A stretch of 64,000 bases of DNA from CAZRHR01 sp964578885. Its GTDB lineage: Bacteria > Bacteroidota > Bacteroidia > CAIKAF01. Below are positions 42,951-52,232 of the stretch, piece by piece; positions within the stretch are counted from its first letter, which is position 1; each line of letters opens with the position of its first letter. Where the stretch lies: NCBI GenBank assembly GCA_964578885.1, contig CAZOEO010000009.1, positions 62,001 through 126,000 of the forward strand, given 5' to 3'. Position numbers and translations under genes: made by a program. The notes under the pieces were generated by a model. The model worked only from the letters and a program-made list of their open reading frames with translations, did no database searches and was not told the origin of the DNA.

Positions 42951-44029
42951 CAAGCCTGGTCGAAATCTACCACCACGCGTTCCGTAAGTGGATGAGCCTG
43001 ACAAGTCAGTACAAATCCGGCTTCCACTTCGTCCCTGGTTAATGCATAATTCATTTCCATGGCCACTTTTCCTTCGGTAACCTTGGCTTTACAGGTACAA
43101 CAAACGGCACCTTTACATGCGTATGGAACATCTGCGCCGGCATCTAAAGCCGCATCCAGAATATTTAAACCTTCTGTTTCCAGTTCAAATGCAGTAGTGA
43201 GTCCGTCTAATTTCACATGTACCAAACTTTTGGCTCCCACATGTTCCTTTTGTGCTGCGATTCGTTCTTTCGATACGGTGGGAACACCCGTTGTGGTAAA
43301 AAGCTCGATATGGATATTTTTCTGATCTACACCTTTCTTTTCCAACAATTCTTTCACAGATTGCGTCATGTCCATGGGGCCGCATAGAAACCATTCATCG
43401 ACCCAATCTACCGGCAATAAGGTGGAAAACCAGGATTGGCAGCGTTCGGCAGTAATGCGTCCATTAAACAAGGGGAGATCGATGGATTCCCTGCTGAGAA
43501 TATGATACAAGGCAAACCGTCCGGTGTAGGTATTTTTCAAATTTTCCAGCACTTCCCGGAACATGATAAACGGAGTGGACCGATTGCCGTAAAAAAGACT
43601 GACTTGTGCGGTTGGATCGGAGGCGAGCAAAGTTTTTATAATGGACAAAATGGGCGTAATGCCGGATCCTGCGGCCACAGCGGCGTAGTGTTTTTGCGAT
43701 CCGGGGGTGATTGGGGTGGTAAAATGTCCCATCGGTGGCATGGCTTCCAACGTCATGCCGGGCTTTAGCGTATGATTGGCCCAGGTAGAAAATGCACCAC
43801 CTTCTACCCTTTTCACACCTACCCGGATTTCGTTCTCCAGGGGACTGCTACAAATAGAGTAAGACCTTCTGATTTCCTCTCCATCAATTTGGGTTCGGAA
43901 AGTCAGGTATTGTCCTGCTTGAAAGGAAAAAGCTGCTGAATCTTCAGGTTTGGGAATGATGGTAAAAGAGACGCTATCGGGAGTTTCTCTTGTGACTTCC
44001 CCCACCTGAACCGCATAAAATTTGGCCAT
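42950..44029 (-). CDS. PaaE-like ferredoxin-NAD(P)H reductase with 2Fe-2S domain
   Basis: 359 residues in three parts. The FAD domain has RRSYSICSSP (about 54-63) and the following GGAFSTWANHTLKPG. The NAD(P)H domain has AAGSGITPILSIIKT and EWFLCGPMDM. The C-terminal plant-type 2Fe-2S domain has ADVPYACKGAVCCTCKAKV plus a distal LTCQAHP, giving the C-x4-C-x2-C...C pattern. This order matches phenylacetyl-CoA epoxidase reductase PaaE and relatives such as HmpA-like or hydroxylase reductases. No paaABCD genes are near, so the oxygenase partner is unknown. First gene of a unit with the barrel, TPR and LRR genes; a TATATTTG -7 element lies at 44053-44046. Confidence 0.88.
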   Translation of the reverse strand: MAKFYAVQVGEVTRETPDSVSFTIIPKPEDSAAFSFQAGQYLTFRTQIDGEEIRRSYSICSSPLENEIRVGVKRVEGGAFSTWANHTLKPGMTLEAMPPMGHFTTPITPGSQKHYAAVAAGSGITPILSIIKTLLASDPTAQVSLFYGNRSTPFIMFREVLENLKNTYTGRFALYHILSRESIDLPLFNGRITAERCQSWFSTLLPVDWVDEWFLCGPMDMTQSVKELLEKKGVDQKNIHIELFTTTGVPTVSKERIAAQKEHVGAKSLVHVKLDGLTTAFELETEGLNILDAALDAGADVPYACKGAVCCTCKAKVTEGKVAMEMNYALTRDEVEAGFVLTCQAHPLTERVVVDFDQA

Positions 44030-44108
44030 GCCCGCAATTTTGCTTCAAATATAACAACTATCCACGGCAATGCCGCAGGTGTTTCGGGTAAAAGCGGCGA
44101 GAATTCGG

Positions 44109-45749
44109 TCACGGACGATGCACCAACACACGATGGGCATACACGGTCTGATGACCTTGTTTTAAGGTGACAATATAGGTGCCTGTGGGCCAATCGGTGG
44201 TTTGCACTTTCCAAATGGCAAAAGGAGGTGTATGATTTTGCCTTTGTTTAAACATGATTCGCCCCAAAATGTCTGTGACTTCCAAATCAAAGTTTTCGGT
44301 TTGAATCACGCTATGCTTCAGTTGAAATGAATGTATCGCCGGATTGGGATAGAGTTCCACCTGAAAAGTTTGGGGCTCCGGAATTCCGGTAGCAATGCAT
44401 TCCACCAAACCAATCCGGGACGCTACCCAATCGTCGAACCGAACGGCTTGCATTACTTGTGGACTGGCGCCAAACCAATCGGCCACAATGGCACACATGA
44501 TTTGTCGATAATCCTGGCCCAGTGGAATGCTTCCGGATTGCAAAGCAGACAAATTGGGATTATCTCCATACACGCCCCCTTTTACACAATTTCCAAAAGC
44601 CAGCACCGGAGCGGCATTTCCGTGATCCGACCCAAAACTACCATTGGAATAAGCTCTTCTACCAAATTCACTGGTAGTCAGCGTTAACACTTTATCGCCC
44701 AATCCAAGTGCACTTAAGTCATCATGAAAGGCCTTGGCAGCTGACGATAAATGATACATCAGGGCGGCATGGTGTCCCATTGTGGTATCAGAAGCTTCCA
44801 CCTGGTTGGCATGGGTGTCGAAGCCCCCAATTCGACAAAGGAAAATCCTGGTTTTGCAACCTCCGTCTAAAAGCCGGGCAATGATTTTTAATTGTTGAGA
44901 AAGAGGATTATATAAACTTCCCTGTGGCGCTAGAAATGGATATTGCAAAGGATAATCCACCGTAGAATTATTTCCCGCCATAAATACATCCCTCAGCCGC
45001 CCTGCGTAGGTATTGGCCTCCTGCTCTATTTGCATGATATATTCAATTTCGTCGCCTGCATAACTATCAGGAAAAGAAATGGGTGGTGCCACCCCAACGG
45101 AATTTATCAAATTGTAAAAAGCCACCGGATCCTGGATGCTTAATCCCAGCGGAATACCATTGTCCCGGTGAAATGCGAGCGAAACGCCATTTCCAATTTC
45201 AATGGCCAGAGGATCGGGCATGGAAGGTGAAGGATAATCATCGGGGTAATTCGGATATTCCTGATCGAGATATCGTCCCATCCAACCGGAAGAATAATAA
45301 TCATCATGCCCGCCGCCCATAAACATAACATCTCGACTACGGAAATGGGAGCCATTCATGTAGGGATAACTTACATTTTGAATGACCGCCAGATTACCCT
45401 GATCATACATGGCTTTGGCGGCCGTCATGTCTGGGTGCAATGCCACTTTTCGCTGATCTGGCAAAGTATTATCCAACATAAGAATGGATCTGGCGCCCGT
45501 TTCCGGCAAGGCCAAATTGGGTCTAAGGCTATAATATTGGGCGTATTGATTGGCGGGAATGGTCATGTTCAGACCATCATTTCCTCCGTGCAACTGAATG
45601 ATAACCAATACTCTGTCGGAGTCTGACGCGGCAGCAAACGCTTGCAGCAAGCCTTGTTCCCTCCAAACCCGCATGGGCATACCCTGAATGGCAAAAGGCG
45701 TTCCAGCTGCGGCTACGCCGAGGTTTCTTATAAATTTTCTGCGGTTCAT
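44109..45749 (-). CDS. DUF1501 family protein with T9SS type A sorting domain
   Basis: 546 residues. It begins MNRRKFIRNLGVAAAGTP, a twin-arginine-like start. The body is DUF1501 (sulfatase-like fold): VLVIIQLHGGNDGLNMTIP, FRSRDVMFMGGGHDDYYSSG, RIGGFDTHANQ and TLTTSEFGRRAYSNGSFGSD, which hold the His/Asp positions expected for metal binding. The last ~80 residues are a type A sorting domain: VELYPNPAIHSFQL, VTDILGRIMFK and PTGTYIVTLKQG. Predicted T9SS export, possibly as a partner of the DUF1800 protein encoded two bases upstream; these two families are coupled in many genomes, role unknown. Confidence 0.85.
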   Translation of the reverse strand: MNRRKFIRNLGVAAAGTPFAIQGMPMRVWREQGLLQAFAAASDSDRVLVIIQLHGGNDGLNMTIPANQYAQYYSLRPNLALPETGARSILMLDNTLPDQRKVALHPDMTAAKAMYDQGNLAVIQNVSYPYMNGSHFRSRDVMFMGGGHDDYYSSGWMGRYLDQEYPNYPDDYPSPSMPDPLAIEIGNGVSLAFHRDNGIPLGLSIQDPVAFYNLINSVGVAPPISFPDSYAGDEIEYIMQIEQEANTYAGRLRDVFMAGNNSTVDYPLQYPFLAPQGSLYNPLSQQLKIIARLLDGGCKTRIFLCRIGGFDTHANQVEASDTTMGHHAALMYHLSSAAKAFHDDLSALGLGDKVLTLTTSEFGRRAYSNGSFGSDHGNAAPVLAFGNCVKGGVYGDNPNLSALQSGSIPLGQDYRQIMCAIVADWFGASPQVMQAVRFDDWVASRIGLVECIATGIPEPQTFQVELYPNPAIHSFQLKHSVIQTENFDLEVTDILGRIMFKQRQNHTPPFAIWKVQTTDWPTGTYIVTLKQGHQTVYAHRVLVHRP

Positions 45750-45751
45750 GG

Positions 45752-47404
45752 TTACATCAGTTGAAATTCAGGGCATTGAATCATGGCCCGGAATAGATTT
45801 TCCAATTGGGTTCTTACACTGGTATCCGGTCCACCAGAGGCAAAAGCACTCCATTCGAAGGCCCAGTTGATGGCAGACAACGTATCTAATAGCACAGCAT
45901 CCCGGAAAAAGGCATATCGTTGTGCATTCAACGTAATCGGAATAAATAAAGGAAGAATCTCTTGCAATAACGTATCGGGATTGGTGGGATCGGAAACCCA
46001 TTGTTGTACAAATGCCACCGGATCGAATTGCAGCAAAAGATTCATGTTGGCATCCTGCACACCCGTTAGCAGGTTTTCGCCGTATTTGTATCTCATGGCC
46101 AAATTATTGGGTGTAATCCATAATCGGTTGTAACCAGGAAACTGATAGTATGGATCATAACCAGCCACATCGTAGGGCTCATAAAAATTCAAACCCTGAC
46201 CTCGCACCACGGGTAAAGCATGTCCGGTCCAAACGGCATAATAAAAAGGAAGCTGTCCCACCTGCATATGCGGAAGATTCAGTCCCAAAGTCCGATATAG
46301 CCCTAAGGTAATTTCCAAAGGACTTTTTATCAATGCTCCCTGATGATCGTTGGTGGTTTGGGCATCATCTGCATCGTAAAAATGTAAGCTTTCCAGCAAA
46401 GTTCGCAGCACACCGGAAATTTGGTATTGGTCATTAATGAGTTGCTGGGCCAACGGAACAATGATGTCTTGTTCTACGTCTGGTGTGATGTGGTAATACA
46501 CGAAAAACCGATAGAGTTTTCTACAAATATGGCGCGCCGTGTATACAGAATTAAACACCATTTGGATAAACGCATCCAATTCGCCCTGTGCACCAAGTAA
46601 TGTGGCCTGCCCACCTTGCAATTCTGTTGGACCTATAATCTGATTGGCAAATGCGGACGAAAACGTTTTGTTGGTCGCATCATGTTTATTGGCAATGATG
46701 CCGTTGGAGGATTTCAATTTTCCCGTTGGAATTCCGGTCAGCGGATCCAGGGTGGTATAGGTGGTATCTGTGCCCCAGCCGGTAAATACGCGGGTTGCCG
46801 CCTGCACATCTTGTTCGGTAAAATGGGTATAATCGTCCGGAGCAACTTGTGGTCCTTTTCCTACTGTAAATAATTCAAAGAACTCTCGGGCAAAATTTTC
46901 TTGCGGAGCGCCGTTTTCATTCAAATGTCCATCCAAATGAATGAGCATGGCATTGTCAATACAAACAGCGCGGGTCAAGGCTTTATAATCACCCAGGGCA
47001 TAGTGACGGAATAGCTGAAGCTGAAAATACAGCATCACATTGGGCTGAATGCGCGTTTCAATGGTTGGAAAATGCGTATGCCAGAACCAAATCATGCGCT
47101 CGGTAAGGCTTAGAGGCTGATTGTACATGGAGTGAATCCACCAGCCGAACAATTGATCTCTTCTTTCAAAATCAGGACTGCCACCGGGTGCCACGGGCGG
47201 AAAAATCCAAGGTTGGTCATTGGCTGGATCCAAAGGTGGCGAAGGTGCTGGTGATGGAATCAGCAGCTGGTCGAGCGCCTGCTGTGGCGTAAGTTGGCTA
47301 AATAAAGCGACATCCGCAGGTTTGGGACCAAAAGTAGCTCTTCGTAAAAGATGCAAGGCTTTGTCCCGACCCAAAGGCTGACTATAAGGGGCCAATGAGG
47401 GCAT
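45752..47404 (-). CDS. DUF1800 family protein
   Basis: 550 residues from the ATG at 47404; an in-frame TTG at 47446 would add 14 residues. Family markers: ALHLLRRATFGPKPADVALF at about 18-37, MIWFWHTHFPT, NENGAPQENFAREFFELFTV and GQATLLGAQGELDAFIQMVF. No signal peptide is seen at the start, and no sorting domain at the end, unlike its DUF1501 partner. The family is widespread but its function is not established; export is sometimes suggested. The gene is followed after two bases by the DUF1501 gene. Confidence 0.85.
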   Translation of the reverse strand: MPSLAPYSQPLGRDKALHLLRRATFGPKPADVALFSQLTPQQALDQLLIPSPAPSPPLDPANDQPWIFPPVAPGGSPDFERRDQLFGWWIHSMYNQPLSLTERMIWFWHTHFPTIETRIQPNVMLYFQLQLFRHYALGDYKALTRAVCIDNAMLIHLDGHLNENGAPQENFAREFFELFTVGKGPQVAPDDYTHFTEQDVQAATRVFTGWGTDTTYTTLDPLTGIPTGKLKSSNGIIANKHDATNKTFSSAFANQIIGPTELQGGQATLLGAQGELDAFIQMVFNSVYTARHICRKLYRFFVYYHITPDVEQDIIVPLAQQLINDQYQISGVLRTLLESLHFYDADDAQTTNDHQGALIKSPLEITLGLYRTLGLNLPHMQVGQLPFYYAVWTGHALPVVRGQGLNFYEPYDVAGYDPYYQFPGYNRLWITPNNLAMRYKYGENLLTGVQDANMNLLLQFDPVAFVQQWVSDPTNPDTLLQEILPLFIPITLNAQRYAFFRDAVLLDTLSAINWAFEWSAFASGGPDTSVRTQLENLFRAMIQCPEFQLM

Positions 47405-47526
47405 ATTGGAATAATTTAATTTTCTAAAAATAATTGAAATTTTCAATATAATTAGGGTCTGTTCTAAAGTTTCAAATGCTTTATTACCAGTAAAACTGAC
47501 TTATATTTGAATAAACATTTTAAAAC

Positions 47527-48651
47527 ATGAAAAATTTCTTTTTGTACGCAGGAATCGTGGGGTCGAGCGCGGTTTGGTCTCAGGGAGTTGGTATCAATTC
47601 CAGCGGGCAAGCTCCGGACGCATCCGCGCAATTGGATGTCTCTTCTAATCAATCCGGCGTATTGGTTCCTCGAATTGCTTTATTGTCGCGTTTAGACGCC
47701 CAAACCATTTTGCAACCAGCCACCTCGTTGGTTATTTTTAATACGACACAAGGCAGTGGTTTGGTTCCTGGCTTTTATTACAACGCCGGAACGCCCTCTG
47801 CTCCCGATTGGCGTCAACTTCTTCCCAATCCTGCGAATCAGGCGTTGGATATGGCCAGCCAGGCTATTCAAAATGTTCCTGCACCGGTAGCAGCCACCGA
47901 TGCGGTTAACAAAGCGTATGTGGATAACCTCGTGGCGGCTTCCGGAGGTGGTGGTGGAAGCATTGCTCCGCCCACGGCCATTTCTCAGGAATCAAATAGC
48001 ACGATGACATTTTCTCAGGCGATTCAGTATTGCGAGAATCTCGTAGAGGGAGGACAATCAGATTGGCGACTTCCCACCACCGACGAAATTGCGTTTTTTG
48101 CCGGGATGGCAGGTGCCAGCACACAGTTTCTTTGGACCAAAACCATCACATCCGGAAAAGATTTCGCCACCAACCAGAATTATATCTCCTATCGGTTAAG
48201 CGATGGAAAATGGCGTGAAGGCGGCGTGAATCGTTTCTTTTTCCCAAATAGAAGTGTTTCCGGTTCAACCACAGTAAATGGCCAGTGGCTCAACGTGGGT
48301 TCCTTTAATCCGCTGACACCTGGAAATTTATTTGTGATTACATCATTAAACTGGACTGGCACTCCGGGAGGCTGTTCAGGACAAGCTGCCGATTTTAGAC
48401 TCAGATATAATTTTCCAGATGGTTCATTTTACTACTCACCTGTGAATTCTGCAAGTTGTAGCTCTACCACGTTTACAAATCTTACGTCCATCCCCATCCT
48501 CAATGAGTCTGCAGCCTATTCCAGCATAGATTTAGAAATATTCGGACAAAGTGGAGCTAGCAGTAAATCCACCAACCTGAGTATTTCCGGTTATGAAATT
48601 TCTCTCAGCCAAAAAGACGGCGATGGATTACGCTGTCGGTGTGTGAGATAA
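47527..48651 (+). CDS. Exported tail-fibre-like protein with DUF1566-like domain
   Basis: 374 residues with a short signal (MKNFFLYAGIVGSSAVWSQG). The start GVGINSSGQAPDASAQLDVS, then GVLVPRIALL, is the type of repeat seen in Bacteroidota surface proteins and phage tail fibres. ATDAVNKAYVDNLVAA (about 122-137) is a tail-fibre-like motif. A Gly-rich hinge leads to a DUF1566/Lcl-like domain: FSQAIQYCENLVEGGQSDWR then LPTTDEIAFFAG; the final GDGLRCRCVR is also typical. Localised outside the inner membrane. It stands alone with a TATATTTG -7 element (47502-47509) and a strong terminator. Confidence 0.72.
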   Translation: MKNFFLYAGIVGSSAVWSQGVGINSSGQAPDASAQLDVSSNQSGVLVPRIALLSRLDAQTILQPATSLVIFNTTQGSGLVPGFYYNAGTPSAPDWRQLLPNPANQALDMASQAIQNVPAPVAATDAVNKAYVDNLVAASGGGGGSIAPPTAISQESNSTMTFSQAIQYCENLVEGGQSDWRLPTTDEIAFFAGMAGASTQFLWTKTITSGKDFATNQNYISYRLSDGKWREGGVNRFFFPNRSVSGSTTVNGQWLNVGSFNPLTPGNLFVITSLNWTGTPGGCSGQAADFRLRYNFPDGSFYYSPVNSASCSSTTFTNLTSIPILNESAAYSSIDLEIFGQSGASSKSTNLSISGYEISLSQKDGDGLRCRCVR

Positions 48652-48665
48652 GAAAACATCACGAC

Positions 48666-48699
48666 AAAAAAAAATCCCGGACCTCTCCGGGATTTTTTT
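48666..48699 (+). terminator. Terminator of the tail-fibre-like gene
   Basis: A-rich arm AAAAAATCCCGGA and TCCGGGATTTTTTT with a four-base loop; seven T follow. It starts 15 bases after the stop codon. Confidence 0.85.
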
Positions 48700-49004
48700 G
48701 CCCGTCTGGCGACAGGCTTTAACCCTAACCTAAACCTAATAAAGAACTAAATCGTGCCACATTGAGCACATTACAAAAGTACCTACCCATGCAGCAATTT
48801 CAAAAGACAGAATTTTTTAAATGTCACGGACTTATTTCAACATATTTTAAACTAACACCGCCTTGTTAATAGCCTATCATCTTTAAATCAATGACATACA
48901 ATCACTTTTTTAGTTTTTACCAAGAATAAAATGAGCGTTTTATCACAATGCTTAAACAAAAGTTAAAGTCATTTTTATGGTTATGAAAAACATAAACAAA
49001 ACAT
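48700..49004. other. AT-rich intergenic region between convergent genes
   Basis: About 300 bases. A CCCTAACCTAAACCTAA tract (48723-48739) stands out after the terminator; the rest is AT-rich and contains repeated AACATAAACAAAACATAAA runs near 48988. No gene or RNA fold is evident. Confidence 0.5.
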
Positions 49005-49027
49005 AAAACACTCATTAAAAGTGTTTT
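49005..49027 (-). terminator. Weak terminator of the glycosyltransferase operon
   Basis: Eight-base arms AAAACACT (49005-49012) and AGTGTTTT (49020-49027) with a seven-base loop; ATGTTTTG follows on the minus strand. It lies just after the stop at 49032. Confidence 0.5.
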
Positions 49028-49031
49028 AAAA

Positions 49032-50216
49032 TCATTTTTTGTGATTAAGATGATGCATCCAGTCTTGTAACCGCTTTCTGCATTCTTCCAGCCCATAGCT
49101 TGAAAATACCGCTTTCTGGAAATCCAATGGCTCCAAGGATGCCCCTTCTAACTGGTGTATCGCCTTTATCCAATCTTCTGCCTTGTCTTCTGCTGAAATA
49201 CAAACCGCCTTTACTTGCGGATCCAAACCGTCTTGAGCTTTGGAAGAAGCAATAACTGCTTTGCCAGCAGCCAATGCTTCCAGTATTTTAATCCGAATTC
49301 CACCACCCTGAAACAACGGCACCACCAACACATCTGCCTGGTCTAAAAAAGCGTCTACATCTTCTACTTCTCCATGAATCGACACGCCATCCTGCTTTTC
49401 CCAACCCGTATGAGCAGGAAAATGTCGACCACCTAAATGCAAGACAGACCCCGGAAAAGTCATTTTTATACGCGGCCAGACTTCAGTTACAAACCACCCA
49501 ATGCCTTCGCGGGTTGGCAGCCAATCCATGGCTCCTAAATGAAAAAATAGTAAAGGACGCCGGAACGGATGAAGCGGCCGACCGGTCTTCTTCATATGTA
49601 CGGGCAACACTTCCACCGTGCTCCCGGCACCGAAAGTCCTGATGGTCTCCCGATCTTCATGGGTCATGGTTAAAGTCATGTCCATCTTTTTCCAAATACG
49701 GTGTTCCAGCCGTTTCAGAAAAAAATTATCCAACCACATGATCCAGGATTTCAGGCTTTTACCTCCCCTACTCCAAATTTGATATTCCACATTATGAGCA
49801 CGATACCAATATACTGGCCGCCGCGAAGGAAAATACAATCCGTACAAGGCGGTAAAAGGACTTTCGAAAACCACCAAATCGGTCTGGTCCGGCGTACAGA
49901 TCTCTATAAGTTGATGAAGTATGTTTGGGTCAAAAAACCTGGCGGCCCGCATGCCCATGCCTTTTTGAAGCGCATGCCAAAGATGTTTGGGGTGAAAGGC
50001 TGTGTCGACGAACACCGGAATCCAACGGATTTGCGAGGTATACTCTTCGGGGATTTGATCCGGCTGCCAAGTATGTTTGGGCGTATGAAAAACCACAATG
50101 GTAAGCTGAACGCCCAGACCGGCCCAAAGTTCCACCGAAGCGGCCAAGGCTTTTTGCCCACCATCCCGAATGGGAAAAGGAGGTTTAGGAAACACCAAAA
50201 CCACATTTTTATTCAT
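49032..50216 (-). CDS. Glycosyltransferase family 4-like
   Basis: 394 residues. The N-terminal domain starts VVLVFPKPPFPIRDGGQKAL (activated-sugar transferase start with a GG turn). The C-terminal GT-B domain has LLFFHLGAMDWLPTREGIGW, SIHGEVEDVDAFLDQADVLV, VPLFQGGGIRIKILEALAAG and KAVIASSKAQDGL, the usual donor-binding set. Acceptor unknown; surface glycan or LPS synthesis is likely. The start overlaps the stop of the LptF/G gene by four bases, which suggests a linked role in LPS production. Confidence 0.85.
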   Translation of the reverse strand: MNKNVVLVFPKPPFPIRDGGQKALAASVELWAGLGVQLTIVVFHTPKHTWQPDQIPEEYTSQIRWIPVFVDTAFHPKHLWHALQKGMGMRAARFFDPNILHQLIEICTPDQTDLVVFESPFTALYGLYFPSRRPVYWYRAHNVEYQIWSRGGKSLKSWIMWLDNFFLKRLEHRIWKKMDMTLTMTHEDRETIRTFGAGSTVEVLPVHMKKTGRPLHPFRRPLLFFHLGAMDWLPTREGIGWFVTEVWPRIKMTFPGSVLHLGGRHFPAHTGWEKQDGVSIHGEVEDVDAFLDQADVLVVPLFQGGGIRIKILEALAAGKAVIASSKAQDGLDPQVKAVCISAEDKAEDWIKAIHQLEGASLEPLDFQKAVFSSYGLEECRKRLQDWMHHLNHKK

Positions 50217-51727
50217 AAATCGCTACTTTTTCTAAACCAGCGATTCCACATGATTTGGTATGTTTCCAGGGAAAACCATCTGGACTCTGTGGAAACCCTT
50301 AAGGTTAATAAAAGTCCGAAAGGCAACAGAATCATGCTGGACAACCACATGCCCATCCATGGTTCCATGAGAATTTGTTTGGCAGAGCGCTCGCCGATGG
50401 TCGATAAAATATGGTAACCAATAAAGATGATGACACAAAAAATCAAGGGTAAGCCCAGTCCACCTTTTCGTATAATGGCACCCAGTGGCGCACCAATAAA
50501 AAACAAAACCAAACAAGCGAAAGACAAGGTGAATTTTCTGTGCCACTCTACCAGGGCCGAAGCCATGGTTTTCTCCTGAGACTTCTGATAATCTTTAAGT
50601 TCCTGGAACCGCTGCCTGGTCTGTCCCAGTTTCGTTAAAGCACCGGCCACCAGCAGATTTCGCTGATCGGCAGCCAAAGGCCGAAGGAGACTGTCGGTAG
50701 AAGTCCAAACCGGTAAAACGGGAAGAACGTCTGCTGATAAGTTTCCTTCTGCATCCAGGGCTTGGGGCATGGGAGAAAACACGGGTTCCTGTGTAGATTG
50801 CATGCCATGCATTCCCGATAATCTTGGGCTCACAGAATGCATAAACTGATCCTGATCTTCCTGAATCCGGGTCAGCATTTCTTCCAATTGTCCGAGACTC
50901 ATCATTTGGTAGGAGCTTTTTAAAAAGCTGTTTTCTTTGTTCAGTTTTTCATCCGAAACATCAATAAAAAGTTCTTGAATGAAAAACGTTTCTTTCATGC
51001 GTTTAAAATCGCCCCGCATGTTTTCATAGAATCCGCGATCGTCGTATCGGACGCCATTTTCCAGTCGTAGGAGGAGATAGCGTTCATCTGTGGAGGTGCC
51101 CAGGCTTCCTTTTTCGGCCATGGTAAGAACGGAAGCGCCCCAGCCGTCGCGGGAATGATCATAAATCATCACCCCAAAAAAAGATTTTCCATCCGGTGCT
51201 TTTTTATCGATGTAAACGGTAAGCCCACGAATGCCATTGTAAAAAACGCCCGGGGTAATATCGATGGCAGGCTTGGCTGATCTAATGGCGCTGAGCAGCG
51301 ACCGGAATTTATAGTTGGCAACCGGCATGATGTGGTTAGAAAATAAAAAAGCCAGCACGGCAATCACACCAGCCATGAGCATGAGAGGTCGTAAAAGTCG
51401 AAGTAAAGGAATACCGGCGGCTTTGGCTGCGACCACTTCCAAATTTTCCGCCAGAGTGCCCACCGTCATAATAGAAGACAAAAGAATGGCCAGGGGCAAA
51501 GCCATGGGAACCAGCGTAGCGGAAGCGTAGTAAAGAAGTTCCAGAATAATGGACCATTCCAATCCTTTTCCGGCAAGGTCATCGATATGTTTCCAAAGAA
51601 ACTGCATGACCAATACAAACTGAGCGATGATAAATGTGAGCAAAAAGGGGCCAAGCCATGCTTTTAAGAGCATGAAAGAAAGGGTACGCGTTCCTCGAAG
51701 CCTCAACATCATTTTCAACAAGGGCAT
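50213..51727 (-). CDS. LptF/LptG-family LPS export permease
   Basis: 504 residues. Six membrane segments in two groups of three: about residues 27-47, 65-90 and 109-132 near the N terminus, then about 400-420, 430-455 and 460-480 near the C terminus. Between them lies the periplasmic beta-jellyroll (about 150-260) that in LptF/G binds LPS. Family features: FLLTFIIAQFVLVMQFLWKH, PLAILLSSIMTVGTLAENLE and the coupling-helix-like EVVAAKAAGIPLLRLLRPLM. It moves LPS out of the inner membrane with LptB. Which of the two paralogs this is cannot be told. Longer than the E. coli proteins (about 360), mainly through a helical insert (about 270-390) after the jellyroll. Confidence 0.88.
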   Translation of the reverse strand: MPLLKMMLRLRGTRTLSFMLLKAWLGPFLLTFIIAQFVLVMQFLWKHIDDLAGKGLEWSIILELLYYASATLVPMALPLAILLSSIMTVGTLAENLEVVAAKAAGIPLLRLLRPLMLMAGVIAVLAFLFSNHIMPVANYKFRSLLSAIRSAKPAIDITPGVFYNGIRGLTVYIDKKAPDGKSFFGVMIYDHSRDGWGASVLTMAEKGSLGTSTDERYLLLRLENGVRYDDRGFYENMRGDFKRMKETFFIQELFIDVSDEKLNKENSFLKSSYQMMSLGQLEEMLTRIQEDQDQFMHSVSPRLSGMHGMQSTQEPVFSPMPQALDAEGNLSADVLPVLPVWTSTDSLLRPLAADQRNLLVAGALTKLGQTRQRFQELKDYQKSQEKTMASALVEWHRKFTLSFACLVLFFIGAPLGAIIRKGGLGLPLIFCVIIFIGYHILSTIGERSAKQILMEPWMGMWLSSMILLPFGLLLTLRVSTESRWFSLETYQIMWNRWFRKSSDL

Positions 51728-51741
51728 GGCCCAAAACCGGA

Positions 51742-52128
51742 TTATAGTGAACCGGTGGCCTTCATTAACTTATTCACAGACACGTCCCAAAGGCGTGTAA
51801 TTTCCTCTTTTTCTTCGGCAGGGCATTCTTCCAAAATCATGAGTGCCACATCGCCTGTTAGGTCATCTACTTTCACCTGCATTTCAAAAGAACAGCCTTC
51901 CCTTTCACCATCTATCCATTCAAAACGAACAGATTCTGCTTCTTTCATGGAAACCAAACGTGCACGTTCTGTATAGCCGTCCCAGGTAAACGAAAAAACA
52001 TCTTTTTGAACATCTACCTGATCTGCGAACCACTCTGAAAGGGTGGTGGCCACGCTTAAAAAACCGAATAAGATTTTAGGGGAGGATTTCACTTGATACT
52101 CAAGTGTAAATGCAATTTTTTCTTCCAT
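51742..52128 (-). CDS. START-like domain protein
   Basis: 128 residues from the ATG at 52128; an open frame to 52173 adds only 15 unlikely residues. The sequence follows the Bacteroidota START-like/SRPBCC family: EKIAFTLEYQVKSSPKILFG, then LSEWFADQVDVQKDVFSFTW, and RLWDVSVNKLMKATG at the end. The fold is a hydrophobic cavity protein, so a lipid or other hydrophobic ligand is plausible. No signal peptide. It is 14 bases upstream of the LptF/G gene and probably in the same unit. Confidence 0.83.
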   Translation of the reverse strand: MEEKIAFTLEYQVKSSPKILFGFLSVATTLSEWFADQVDVQKDVFSFTWDGYTERARLVSMKEAESVRFEWIDGEREGCSFEMQVKVDDLTGDVALMILEECPAEEKEEITRLWDVSVNKLMKATGSL

Positions 52129-52232
52129 AATGCCTTCGACGTGATTGGGGCTTGCGGGGGACAAGATAACCAATTTACCAAGGGAAACAATTTTTTTTGC
52201 ATTGTGTTTCCCATGGTATGAGAAAAGAGCGA

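Noticed and set aside
49701..50417. 238-codon plus-strand frame
   Set aside because: Antisense to both the glycosyltransferase and LptF/G genes; no recognisable domain.
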